Source of the DNA: Phycisphaerales bacterium
GTDB taxonomy: Bacteria > Planctomycetota > Phycisphaerae > Phycisphaerales > SM1A02
Length of the DNA stretch: 64,000 bases
Reading direction: 5' to 3'
Assembly (NCBI GenBank): GCA_009691705.1
Contig: SIAR01000004.1
Coordinates: forward strand, 22,951-86,950
The notes beneath the pieces were generated by a model. That model ran no database searches, had not been told where the DNA came from, and was given only the letters and a program-made list of their open reading frames with translations. Below are positions 9,186 through 17,253 of this stretch, piece after piece. Position 1 is the first letter of the stretch; every line of letters begins with the position of its first letter. The position numbers were made by a program, and so were the translations under genes.

Positions 9186-10201
9186 GCAATCCAGAGCAAT
9201 CCGATTTTGAATCCACCAACAACGAGGCTTCGACGAGCACTGATCGATTCGTTGATGCCCTTATCACTCACAGATTGTGCGACTCGCCACAGGCGATGGA
9301 TCGCCGGCTCAACCGTGCGATGCGCGCGGTGCGTGGCGGCAACTATCGCTTGAACGCGTGGCAGTGGTGGGCGCTGCCAATCGCCGCACTATTGACCCTT
9401 TCATTCTTGTTCATGCCTACGTCGAGTTCGGCATCAGCTCTCGTGCGTTCTGCGACCAAGGTTGCCCGACTCGCTGCCGATCGCCGCTATGAGATTGTGA
9501 TGGTTCCAGTCGCACGAAACTCGGGCGATTACCCACCACCGATCCAAGCGACGCTCGATGTGCGCGATGCACAGCACATGCGTCTCGAGATTCGGTTTCC
9601 CGACGGACAAACCATAGTTCGTGGTCGCGATGGTGCCGTCACTTGGGATGTTGGGCGGGATGGCGAAGTTCGAATCACCGATGGATCGCAACCATGGCCG
9701 CGGTGGATCGAGACTCCTGATGGGTCGCTCCTCATCGACTCGATGGCATCGATGCTCGACGAACTTGCACAGAGGTACACACTGACTCGTGTCGAAAGCA
9801 CCCAGTGCGGTGGACAGAGTGGACTCGTTCAGATTGACGCGGCGCGCACTACCACATCACCTTCATTAACGCAGAGTGCGATGCCACCCGCGAGGCACAA
9901 TCCAGCGCAACGCATCGTGATGTGCATCGATCCGGCGACGAATGAAGTGATTCGTCTCGAGATGCAGTTTCCGCAGGTGAATGGGGGGCCGCGCGGTGAA
10001 CGGGGTCCACCGCCGCCGCACGGTGAACGGGGTCCACCGCCGCCGCACGGTGAACGGGGTCCACCGCCGCCGCACGGTGAACGGGGTCCACCGCCAGCAG
10101 GAACTCTTCCACCGCCAGGGGCTCCTCAGTCTGTGACCTACGACCGCGCCGCACTGAGCGCGTTCCCAACGGGATGGTTTGCAGCACCCAACGCGCAGTG
10201 A
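9182..10201 (+). CDS. Putative membrane-anchored partner (anti-sigma-like) of the ECF sigma factor
   Basis: This 339-residue protein has a cytoplasmic N-terminal part of about 75 residues containing a short helix (SPQAMDRRLNRAMRAVRG), one membrane segment (about residues 62-82, WWALPIAALLTLSFLFM), and a periplasmic domain with LolA/RseB-like beta content. The C-terminal region contains tandem copies of the nine-residue unit GERGPPPPH. Topology, 4-base overlap with the sigma gene and the paralogous arrangement at 28302-29953 suggest it tethers or inhibits the sigma factor. No zinc-binding HxxxCxxC anti-sigma motif is visible, so the anti-sigma role is inferred from context only. Confidence 0.7.
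   Translation: MSNPEQSDFESTNNEASTSTDRFVDALITHRLCDSPQAMDRRLNRAMRAVRGGNYRLNAWQWWALPIAALLTLSFLFMPTSSSASALVRSATKVARLAADRRYEIVMVPVARNSGDYPPPIQATLDVRDAQHMRLEIRFPDGQTIVRGRDGAVTWDVGRDGEVRITDGSQPWPRWIETPDGSLLIDSMASMLDELAQRYTLTRVESTQCGGQSGLVQIDAARTTTSPSLTQSAMPPARHNPAQRIVMCIDPATNEVIRLEMQFPQVNGGPRGERGPPPPHGERGPPPPHGERGPPPPHGERGPPPAGTLPPPGAPQSVTYDRAALSAFPTGWFAAPNAQ
9995..10095 (+). repeat. Tandem 27-base coding repeat (Gly-Glu-Arg-Gly-Pro-Pro-Pro-Pro-His)
   Basis: Three identical 27-base copies (9995-10021, 10022-10048, 10049-10075) and a fourth partial copy (10076-10095) sit inside the reading frame of the sigma partner gene. Base-for-base identity of the copies points to recent slippage-driven expansion, so copy number may vary between strains. 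The unit encodes a proline-rich, charged, probably unstructured periplasmic stretch. Confidence 0.95.
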
Positions 10202-10227
10202 CCCTGCGATGAGGTAGACATACTCGC

Positions 10228-10965
10228 GTGCCAACGCTGTTTGTGGTGATGCCGATTTTCAATGAACCGCACACGCTTCGCGCCTCGCTTGCGCGTGTGA
10301 TGTCTGTTTCTTTGCCACTGTCGTGGCGCCTCGCCCCGATTCTCATCGACGACGGATCTGACGCGCTCACAGCGCAGACGATTGATGCCGTCGTGCATGA
10401 GTCCCACCCTCCCCTTGCGTTCGAACGTCACGAGAGCAATCGCGGAAAGGGTGCAGCTCTTCAAACTGGATTCGCGCGCGCACTCGCCCTCTCGCACGAC
10501 GACGATGACGTCGTGATCATTCAAGATGCCGATCTTGAATACGACCCAAACGACTTCATCGCAATGATCTCTGCGCTCGACCCCGCGCCCGCCAAGTGCG
10601 CGGTGTTCGGAAATCGATGGCATCGTGGATCGACTCGCGCAGGATGGAAGAGCCGATTGCACCGCCGCGGCAACCGCATGCTCACCCGCGCGAGCAACCT
10701 CGCGACGGGGCTTGTGGTCTCAGACATGGAGTGTTGCTACAAGCTCTTCTCTGTGCGCGTGCTTCGTGAGATTCTCCCCGCGCTCACCGAGAATCGCTTT
10801 GGTATCGAACCGCAGATCGCCGCGGCCCTTGCTCGGGCCAAGGTTCGAGTGGTCGAAGTACCGGTGGCCTATTGCGCGAGATCCTTCAGTGCCGGCAAGA
10901 AAATCGGCCCACTCGACGCAATTCGGGCGGTTTGGGTAATTGCGCGGTCAAAGTTTCGCCACTAA
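10228..10965 (+). CDS. Family 2 glycosyltransferase, dolichol-phosphate-mannose-synthase-like
   Basis: This 245-residue GT-A enzyme carries the nucleotide-sugar motifs of family 2: VVMPIFNE at the start, LIDDGSD near residue 42, RGKGAALQTGFARA near 75, and the metal-binding DADLEYDP near 100. A later segment (VSDMECCYKLFSVRVLREI) and FGIEPQIAAALAR resemble polyprenyl-phosphate sugar transferases. No membrane helices are present, so it is probably cytoplasmic or peripheral. The start is GTG at 10228, fixed by the motif at the N-terminus. Sugar and acceptor cannot be deduced. It stands alone between the first sigma pair and a secreted-protein gene. Confidence 0.87.
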   Translation: MPTLFVVMPIFNEPHTLRASLARVMSVSLPLSWRLAPILIDDGSDALTAQTIDAVVHESHPPLAFERHESNRGKGAALQTGFARALALSHDDDDVVIIQDADLEYDPNDFIAMISALDPAPAKCAVFGNRWHRGSTRAGWKSRLHRRGNRMLTRASNLATGLVVSDMECCYKLFSVRVLREILPALTENRFGIEPQIAAALARAKVRVVEVPVAYCARSFSAGKKIGPLDAIRAVWVIARSKFRH

Positions 10966-11012
10966 GTAAACACCACATTTGCATTTGCCTTGCGCCGAAG
11001 TACCTTTGAGCG

Positions 11013-12035
11013 ATGAGAATTCTCCCCATCGTTGCGGCAGTCTTCGCCACATCCAGCGCGCTCGCAGGATCATTCAACTTTCAAGTTCTTCCAACGAGCG
11101 TTGCGCAGCAGTCGCTCACGGTCACCTACCCGCTAGCGGGTACGTTCAAAGGCGACTACGACGCAACAACCAATCCGACTGGAACACGGACTATCCCAGG
11201 CTACTTCGGTGGATCTGGCAACAACCTAATCGCTTACACCGCGTCGACGCAGATGGGCGACACGCTGAATTCACACCCCGCAGGATCTTTCGTTCTCACA
11301 CTCAACGAACCAGGTGCCGTTGTGATTTCGATGTTTACCACCGACTTGATCAATGGCACTCCGGGTGACGTTGGCATCGACATGACGATTACCTATCCAT
11401 CGTTTCATACAGTCGCTCCAAACTCGATTTATCCATCGGTGGGAGCGATCACGATTCCCATCGCCTCTGGTTATCTCAAGGTCGCCAGCGCGGTGCAGAG
11501 TGGTCCGGCGATCGGCACCCGCGTTGAGACAACCCCAAACACATACACCGTCACTGTGCTGATTCCTGTCCTAGTGGTCGCCTCTGGAAGCGCGAGCGGG
11601 CAACCATTCGGCGCAGATCCAACGCCGGGCGTTATCGCGCTCACTGGAACGCTAGTTGTGAATGGATCGACGGCGACATTCACAGCAACATCATCGATGT
11701 CTGAACCAGTTGGTCCACTTCCTCCGCCACCGCCAATTGTCGATCAGGCATTTCCGCTTCCAACGGTTCTTCCCGCTGGCGGCACAGCGAATCTGCTGCT
11801 CTCTGGAGTCTTTTCTGAGGGCAACGGAACTTCGACGCTCAACCTCTCGATCAATGCTGCTGGCACGGCCGCAGCCGTGAGCGGCGACCTCAACGGCGAC
11901 CAACTCGTCAGCGCGATCGACTTGGCAATTGTGCTTTCAGCGTGGGGAACATCGAGTCCCGTTGCCGACATCAATCAAGATGGCACGGTCAACGGCGCCG
12001 ATCTGCTGTTCGTGTTGAGTAACTGGACGATCTGA
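11013..12035 (+). CDS. Secreted protein with dockerin-like C-terminal repeats
   Basis: This 340-residue protein has a classical signal peptide (about residues 1-19, ending SSALA) and a beta-rich middle of unknown family with Ser/Thr/Pro-rich segments. The last 55 residues form two calcium-loop repeats, DLNGDQLVSAIDLAIVLSAWG and DINQDGTVNGADLLFVLSNW, the dockerin type I-like module common on planctomycete secreted proteins. Cohesin-like partners are not in the window, so the module may act as a general anchor. It is followed by another dockerin-tailed gene at 12098, and the two may be co-transcribed. Function of the main domain is unknown. Confidence 0.8.
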   Translation: MRILPIVAAVFATSSALAGSFNFQVLPTSVAQQSLTVTYPLAGTFKGDYDATTNPTGTRTIPGYFGGSGNNLIAYTASTQMGDTLNSHPAGSFVLTLNEPGAVVISMFTTDLINGTPGDVGIDMTITYPSFHTVAPNSIYPSVGAITIPIASGYLKVASAVQSGPAIGTRVETTPNTYTVTVLIPVLVVASGSASGQPFGADPTPGVIALTGTLVVNGSTATFTATSSMSEPVGPLPPPPPIVDQAFPLPTVLPAGGTANLLLSGVFSEGNGTSTLNLSINAAGTAAAVSGDLNGDQLVSAIDLAIVLSAWGTSSPVADINQDGTVNGADLLFVLSNWTI

Positions 12036-12097
12036 AACCGCAACAGTTGATGTCCCCAAGAAAACGTTGTGCCCAATATGCGTCAGGAGACTTTCAC

Positions 12098-13240
12098 ATG
12101 ACGCCCTCCACAACCCATTGCATCGTCCACTTCGTCTCACTTGTGATCGCCGCTTCAGCCTCCGCTCAATCTGTTTTTTCGGCGGTGACCCCGTGGAAGA
12201 TCAATACGACTGGACAAACTGGATTCCAAGGGATCGCCGCAGATGTGCAGAGCGTCCGCTACGGACAGAGTTACGTGTACATCGCTTCAAGCGGAATTCC
12301 TTCCTACACAATTGGCCCCTGGCCGGGCAATCCTGGTTCTCCGACAAATCAGAATTGGTCCTTTCGGATTCCTCGCAATCCGACGCTCGCCGCCACGATG
12401 CCGACCGTTGGGATGGGGCACGTTGGGGTCTTCGTCAACGGAGTCACGATTTTCAATCCCGCCGATGCGCGTTCGTACAACAATCTGAACATCTGGCATC
12501 AGAATGCGATGTGGTTCGAGGCGGCTGGTTTCGACACCGCACTGGGTCATCCTGCGATGGTCGAGTACCACCATCACCAGCGCACTCCTCAACTTCCATC
12601 GGGAAACATGACGCAGCATTCTCCGATTCTCGGCTACGCCTTCGACGGATTCCCAATCTACGGGCCCTACGGCTACGCGAACACCGATGGATCGGGGGGC
12701 GTCGCGCGCATGACGACTTCGTGGCGCAAGCGAGATATCACCCAGCGCACAACGCTTCCAAATGGCACGCAACTTCCGGCGAATCAGTATGGTCCACCCG
12801 TTTCCGCAACCTATCCACTGGGCGCGTACATCGAAGACTTCGAGTACGTCGTTGCGCTCGGTTCGCTGGGTGAGAACAACGGCCGCACGTGCGTCACCCC
12901 CGATTACCCACTGGGCACATTCGCCTACTTCGCCAACATCAATGCCAACGGGGCCAATGAGTACCCATACCTCATCGGGCAGAAGTATCGCGGAACGCTC
13001 GTGACTGGAAACACTGGCCCCAACAGCGGACACAACACGCCAACAGAAACTGTTGTGACTTTCTGTTGCACTCCGTGCGAATCTGACTCCGACCTTAATC
13101 GCATTGTCGATGGCGCAGACATGGCGTCGCTGCTCTCGCACTGGGGCACGGTCGGCGGAGCTGGCGACATCACGCGCGACGGACGGGTCGATGGCGCTGA
13201 TCTCGCGACCTTGCTGACTGCGTGGGGAGTTTGCCCGTAA
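12098..13240 (+). CDS. YHYH-domain secreted protein with dockerin-like tail
   Basis: This 380-residue protein begins with a signal peptide (cleavage near SASA-QSVF). The ATG at 12098 is supported by AGGAGA ending 7 bases upstream, so the longer frame from 12047 is rejected. A central YHYH domain is marked by the His-rich strand VEYHHHQRTPQ and by GYAFDGFPIYGPYGY. The His cluster could bind metal, but that is inference. The C-terminus carries two dockerin-like repeats (DSDLNRIVDGADMASLLSHWG and DITRDGRVDGADLATLLTAWG). YHYH proteins have no settled biochemical function. Probably secreted and surface-associated. Confidence 0.85.
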   Translation: MTPSTTHCIVHFVSLVIAASASAQSVFSAVTPWKINTTGQTGFQGIAADVQSVRYGQSYVYIASSGIPSYTIGPWPGNPGSPTNQNWSFRIPRNPTLAATMPTVGMGHVGVFVNGVTIFNPADARSYNNLNIWHQNAMWFEAAGFDTALGHPAMVEYHHHQRTPQLPSGNMTQHSPILGYAFDGFPIYGPYGYANTDGSGGVARMTTSWRKRDITQRTTLPNGTQLPANQYGPPVSATYPLGAYIEDFEYVVALGSLGENNGRTCVTPDYPLGTFAYFANINANGANEYPYLIGQKYRGTLVTGNTGPNSGHNTPTETVVTFCCTPCESDSDLNRIVDGADMASLLSHWGTVGGAGDITRDGRVDGADLATLLTAWGVCP

Positions 13241-13241
13241 G

Positions 13242-15188
13242 TTGCCGGGTGTGACGCTTCGAATACTCGCGCAGTTGCTTGTTCTTTGCTTGAGCGATTC
13301 CTCGCGCGGTGATGCACAGTTCTCTGGGATCGATCCAATTGATGTCGTGCGTCACGTCGTTTCCGAACAGTGCGCGTCATGTCACAGCGGTCAGGGACCG
13401 GGTCCATTTTCTCTGCTGACCGATGTTGACCTCGCGCGACATGGGCCCACAATGGTGCGCGCAGTCGAGACGAAGTTGATGCCGCCATGGCTGCCAGCCG
13501 CGGGTAGCAGTGGATGGCGCGATGCGTGTCAACTCGCGCCCGAGGTGCTCGCGGCATTTCACGCGTGGAAGGAAGGTGGATTTGTGATCACGCCAGCGAC
13601 ACAACTGCCCGCGCACGAATTCACGGCCAACAAACTTCCGTTGCCGATCGCGCCGGCTTTGACAGTCGATGTCGCTTTTGGCTGGACCCCAAACGCCCAA
13701 GACCCTGACGCGCTTCGCTCATTCTCGGTGCCACTCAAGAATGAAACCACACTGCGAATTCGGGGGTGGATCGCGACGCGCGAGAGTCCAACACTGCCGG
13801 TTCGATACAACCTCTTGGTCTCGACCTCTCCCGTCGCAATGGCGCTCGATGAGGCTGACCCTGGAATCGGATTTGGTCGACTCGGCGACCTTCCAGAGCG
13901 CACCAGCGGATCGGCTGGTGCCATCGGCGTAGATGGACGATTCGAACTGCCCGCTGGGTTCGCCATTGAGATTCCACCCCAAGCAACCCTTGTTGCCGAG
14001 GCAATCGCGAGTGGAAAGGGACGATCGCTCTCGGCGGGGGCGACGCTTCGAACGATTCCCGCGCGAGTCGACGATCGCATCGTGCATGACTTTTGCGTCA
14101 TCCCAGATCGAAGCGCGCCTGCGATCCGCGCAGATACACGCGTGCACGTCACAACTGAACCGCTTGATGCGCCGCTCGATCTCGTCGCGATCATCTTGCG
14201 CCCCGATATGCGCGCGCGTGCGCTCGCGCTGCGGCGCGTGGACGTCGCCGGCAATGAGTCAACGCTTCTTGAGATTCCTAAGTACATCGCGATGCTGGAC
14301 CGTGGATATGTCCTTGCCGCTCCGCTGCGGCTCGCGCGCGGAGATCGCATTCGATATGAGATCACCTACGACACCGCCAACACGGCACGCCGCGCGACAC
14401 CCGTGGCGGTTCTGCTCACTGCCCAGCCCCTCGAACACACTGCTGACGAGCGAGCCGCTCCCCCGCCGACACTGTCAGGCAGCGCCGATGGTCGCGCGTG
14501 CGAAACGCTGGCCATCGACCTGATCGCGCTCGACTCAGATGAACCCTTTCGAATGAGCCGCACTGAGATTACGCAGAGGCAGTTTCAGAATCTTCTCAAG
14601 CGCAATCCATCGCTCTTCGCAACGGGCGAGAACCCGCTCGAGCGCCCGGTCGATTCGGCGACTTGGTTTGACGCCGCAGAGTTCTGCAACACACTCTCGA
14701 CGCGCGAAGGATTACCAACGCGCTACGAACTCACTGCCATCGAGCGCACCGCTACCGGGGCGATCACAAGTGCACTCGTTCGAGTCACGAGCGCCCGCAG
14801 CTATCGACTTCCCAGCGAGGCGCAGTGGTTGCAGTGCGCGTGCGCAGCGGCTGCCCGCCCGTTGCAGACGCCGCCCGATGACGCAGATGTCAAGAGCATT
14901 GCATGGCTGAGTCCATGGGCACAGAACATCTCGCACCCAGTAGCCACGAAGGCGGCAAATGCACTGGGATTTCACGATCTTTCAGGAAACGTCTGGGAGT
15001 GGTGCGAAGATGCATGGGATGACCACACCGCGCAAGGTCCTGTGCAGCGTGCGATTCGGGGGGGAGCATGGTGCGATACGCCTGCAGCAGCCGCGTGCGA
15101 TTTTCGAAGTGGCATTCCCGCTGGAACAGCAAACTCTCCCTTTGGTTTTCGAATTGCACTGGATGGCTTGCGGGCAAAACTCCCTTGA
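13242..15188 (+). CDS. Heme-binding (CxxCH) / formylglycine-enzyme-like fusion protein
   Basis: This 648-residue protein has an N-terminal signal-like segment, then a monoheme cytochrome-like domain with CASCH (Cys44-His48) and a downstream RLMPPW-type Met (KLMPPW) that may be the second heme ligand. A long beta-rich middle (about residues 130-410) resembles the ligand domains that follow such cytochromes in planctomycete and acidobacterial proteins. The C-terminal 215 residues match the formylglycine-generating-enzyme/sulfatase-modifying fold: RMSRTEITQRQFQN, YRLPSEAQW, LSGNVWEWCED and RGGAW with NSPFGFR. The start is TTG at 13242 or GTG at 13251; both are weak. The combination suggests a periplasmic redox-linked function, but the reaction is unknown. 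Confidence 0.8.
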   Translation: MPGVTLRILAQLLVLCLSDSSRGDAQFSGIDPIDVVRHVVSEQCASCHSGQGPGPFSLLTDVDLARHGPTMVRAVETKLMPPWLPAAGSSGWRDACQLAPEVLAAFHAWKEGGFVITPATQLPAHEFTANKLPLPIAPALTVDVAFGWTPNAQDPDALRSFSVPLKNETTLRIRGWIATRESPTLPVRYNLLVSTSPVAMALDEADPGIGFGRLGDLPERTSGSAGAIGVDGRFELPAGFAIEIPPQATLVAEAIASGKGRSLSAGATLRTIPARVDDRIVHDFCVIPDRSAPAIRADTRVHVTTEPLDAPLDLVAIILRPDMRARALALRRVDVAGNESTLLEIPKYIAMLDRGYVLAAPLRLARGDRIRYEITYDTANTARRATPVAVLLTAQPLEHTADERAAPPPTLSGSADGRACETLAIDLIALDSDEPFRMSRTEITQRQFQNLLKRNPSLFATGENPLERPVDSATWFDAAEFCNTLSTREGLPTRYELTAIERTATGAITSALVRVTSARSYRLPSEAQWLQCACAAAARPLQTPPDDADVKSIAWLSPWAQNISHPVATKAANALGFHDLSGNVWEWCEDAWDDHTAQGPVQRAIRGGAWCDTPAAAACDFRSGIPAGTANSPFGFRIALDGLRAKLP

Positions 15189-15207
15189 CCTACCGTAGCG
15201 CATCGGA

Positions 15208-15321
15208 ATGAACACAAACACCACGCTTGAAGTCTCGCAAGAATTGCACAACGGGGTGTTGTCGATTTCTCTGCGCGGGCGACTCGACGCAAGTGCGCGC
15301 CGAAGCGCTGGCCAACCAGTG
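15208..15321 (+). pseudogene. STAS-like N-terminal stub (possible gene remnant) in frame with the next gene
   Basis: From an ATG at 15208 the frame encodes about 30 residues resembling the first two strands of a STAS (anti-sigma-antagonist) domain: a beta strand ending LEVSQEL, HNGVLSISLRGRLDAS, the usual GVxxxxLxGRLDA motif. After that, similarity stops and the frame runs without interruption into the lipoprotein signal starting at 15322. This may be the decayed 5' end of a STAS gene whose remainder was deleted, or a chance resemblance. No other STAS sequence is nearby. Confidence 0.4.
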
Positions 15322-15750
15322 ATGAAGTTCGTTTTCCCAACTCTGCTCGCCATGGCCTGCACGAGTTGTGCCCATCAACCCAGCCCTTCGGCGCTCGCGC
15401 AGCAACCTCTGGTCCACCCGCAAGCTGCTCCCGTCGATTTCGCGCGCAGTTGGCCAAGAACCGCAACTCTGCATGTTGCGCAAACGCTGCGAGTGGTGCT
15501 GCCGTTGCAGGGTGGCACGGGTTATTGCTGGCGAGTCGGCGATCCACTTCCTGCTTGCCTCGCCCTCACCAGTGAAACCACGTTGAGTTCTGTTGGCGCG
15601 GCACTCGGAGCGCCCACCGAGCAGATACTGACATTCACCGCCACGAGCAGCGGCGAGGGAGACCTCATCTTTCGATTGATGCCCCCAGGCAGCAAGACTC
15701 TGGATGCCGTCGAAATCCGCACAACACGAGTCTTGGTGAGTGCGCCGTAA
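15322..15750 (+). CDS. Chagasin-like (cysteine-protease inhibitor fold) lipoprotein
   Basis: This 142-residue protein starts with a lipoprotein signal (LLAMACTSC). The mature part contains GGTGYCWRV, the counterpart of the NPTTGYxW loop of chagasin/ICP inhibitors, followed by beta strands with GEGDLIFRL resembling the second and third inhibitory loops. Members of family I42 block papain-like peptidases, and bacterial ones are usually exported. The ATG at 15322 is preferred because it gives a standard signal; the open frame extends upstream to 15208 through a STAS-like stub. No papain-like peptidase gene is present in the window, so the target is unknown. Confidence 0.72.
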   Translation: MKFVFPTLLAMACTSCAHQPSPSALAQQPLVHPQAAPVDFARSWPRTATLHVAQTLRVVLPLQGGTGYCWRVGDPLPACLALTSETTLSSVGAALGAPTEQILTFTATSSGEGDLIFRLMPPGSKTLDAVEIRTTRVLVSAP

Positions 15751-15767
15751 CGGAGTATCGTGCCGAC

Positions 15768-16145
15768 ATGCGAGACTACTTCTCAATGACGACCGCTACA
15801 ACGATCACGCTCGCTTCACTCATCGCCATCACTGGATGCAAAAACGACACTGAGAATGGCGCGCTCATTGGGGCGGGCGGAGGCGCGCTCGCCGGCGGAC
15901 TAATCGGCGGATGGGAGGGCGCGGCGATCGGCGCGGGAGCGGGTGCAATCGGCGGCGCGGTCGTGGGCAACCTCATGGACAAATCGAAAGAGAAGCAACA
16001 AGCCCAAGCTGACTCGCAGTCCGCCGCTCAAACCCAAGACCAGCTCGCGCAAGAGAAACTCAAGCAAGAGAAACTCAAGACGCAACAACTGCAACAACAG
16101 TTGAATCAGTCGCAGTCGGGTTCGCCAGCGCCAACAACTCCCTGA
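15768..16145 (+). CDS. Glycine-zipper lipoprotein
   Basis: This 125-residue protein has a lipoprotein signal (LIAITGC, Cys24), then a glycine-zipper segment of repeated GGALAGG/GAGAGAIGG type over about residues 31-66 that can insert in membranes or oligomerise. It ends in a Gln/Lys-rich coiled-coil tail with the repeat QEKLKQEKLKTQQLQQQ. Such small proteins (OmpA-N-like or YMGG-like) sit in the outer membrane; their role is usually structural and unknown. The next gene is convergent (stop at 16164). Confidence 0.82.
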   Translation: MRDYFSMTTATTITLASLIAITGCKNDTENGALIGAGGGALAGGLIGGWEGAAIGAGAGAIGGAVVGNLMDKSKEKQQAQADSQSAAQTQDQLAQEKLKQEKLKTQQLQQQLNQSQSGSPAPTTP

Positions 16146-16163
16146 AGTTCGCCACGCGCCGAC

Positions 16164-16766
16164 TCAGAAGCCGATGGCGTTCTTCTCGCCCTGCTTGGTG
16201 ATTGTCTTTTCACCCTCCCACACCAGTCTTCCAGAGGCAGTGTCAGCGAGCGACATCTGAAAAATGTATGAAATCTGCTTCGTGCTTCCAGCCGATGTTG
16301 CATTCTCAAGAATCTTTGCGGTGATCGTGAAGTCTGGCAGGTCGACCGGAGTCTGCGACTTGCCATCGAGAAAGCGCTTCGCCTCGTAGGTCTCTTTCGC
16401 CATCGGATCTTCGACTTTGCCGCCGAATCCGACCGCTTGTGTTACTTGCACCTTTCCAGTCTGCAAGAGCGCAATGCGAATCTTCTTCATCAGTTGATCG
16501 GTGTCGAATTGACGACTCGTGTCGTTGATGATGCGCGAGATTGCCAGCGCGGCTGGTTGCCGGGGCGCCTTCGCGAGCACTCCACTGTCAATCATGCTGG
16601 TTACGAGCGCCTCACTTGCCTGCTCAAAGTCTTGAATGTTGACTTGGTTCATGCTGACGACCAAGTTTGTTCCCTTCGAGTCAACATATTGTGTTGGACG
16701 GCAACCCAGGGTTGCGATCAGGGTGCACAACGCGGCGAGCAGGGATGGATGGGCGGATGTTGTCAA
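16164..16766 (-). CDS. LpoB-like penicillin-binding-protein activator lipoprotein
   Basis: The frame reaches upstream to 16892, but a TTG at 16766 preceded by GGAG at 7 bases gives a 200-residue lipoprotein with signal TTSAHPSLLAALCTLIATLGC. The mature domain matches the LpoB/PBP1b-activator family: a N-terminal Val-rich strand, ISRIINDTSRQFDTDQLMKKIRIALLQTGKV, and the closing SLADTASGRLVWEGEKTI. In E. coli LpoB reaches through peptidoglycan to stimulate PBP1b; that role here is only inferred. It is the last gene of a four-gene cluster, 34 bases after the YcfL-like gene. E. coli also has ycfL beside lpoB (ycfM). Confidence 0.85.
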   Translation of the reverse strand: MTTSAHPSLLAALCTLIATLGCRPTQYVDSKGTNLVVSMNQVNIQDFEQASEALVTSMIDSGVLAKAPRQPAALAISRIINDTSRQFDTDQLMKKIRIALLQTGKVQVTQAVGFGGKVEDPMAKETYEAKRFLDGKSQTPVDLPDFTITAKILENATSAGSTKQISYIFQMSLADTASGRLVWEGEKTITKQGEKNAIGF

Positions 16767-16800
16767 GGTAAAACTCCAAACTAGGTGAGGGGTGAATCGA

Positions 16801-17253
16801 TCAAGGCGCGCTCGAGTTCCAAGGATAGTTCGTGTCAGAAATCTGCAGAATCCAATCGGACACCTGCGGACTCGGCGCAGTGGCATCCACAACGATGGTC
16901 TGTTTTGGCAAGATCATGAGACTCTTCCACGAGTCCATTCCACCAATGCGCATACCTGACTTGTCGAACCACTCGAAGCGATAGGAAAACCGCTGCTGTT
17001 GCAGCTGGTCGGAGTAGATCGAGACTTGCACTTTCTTCGTGTCGCCGTTCACGACACTCTCGCGTGCCTCGACAACGTTTGCCTTCGAGTCGAGCCACCA
17101 ATTGGGCGCAGTCTGAACAACCCCTGCAACCGCTCCATCAGGGGCACGCTTCGGGCGCACTGTGTTTGTGAGATTGCATCCAGTTGATGCCACGATGGCG
17201 CCCAACAGAATGATGGCCATTGGTGGCAGCGAGAACGGGCTGGTTATTTTCAT
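16801..17253 (-). CDS. YcfL-family (DUF1425) lipoprotein
   Basis: This 150-residue protein starts with a lipoprotein signal ending at GC (Cys26) and has a small beta-sandwich domain: KVQVSIYSDQLQQQRFSYRF, EWFDKSGMRIGGMDSWKSL, and a final strand pair. The pattern of paired strands around YRFEWFDxxG is characteristic of YcfL, an outer-membrane lipoprotein of unknown function. The start overlaps the stop of the COG3014-like gene by 4 bases. Position between COG3014-like and LpoB-like genes suggests the three lipoproteins work together at the envelope. Confidence 0.82.
   Translation of the reverse strand: MKITSPFSLPPMAIILLGAIVASTGCNLTNTVRPKRAPDGAVAGVVQTAPNWWLDSKANVVEARESVVNGDTKKVQVSIYSDQLQQQRFSYRFEWFDKSGMRIGGMDSWKSLMILPKQTIVVDATAPSPQVSDWILQISDTNYPWNSSAP

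Noticed and set aside
9995..10095. Tandem repeats as a mobile or integron element
   Set aside because: They keep the reading frame and encode a regular nonapeptide inside a gene.
12287..13141. Minus-strand frame opposite the YHYH gene
   Set aside because: The plus strand has signal peptide, YHYH and dockerin motifs, whereas this frame has none.
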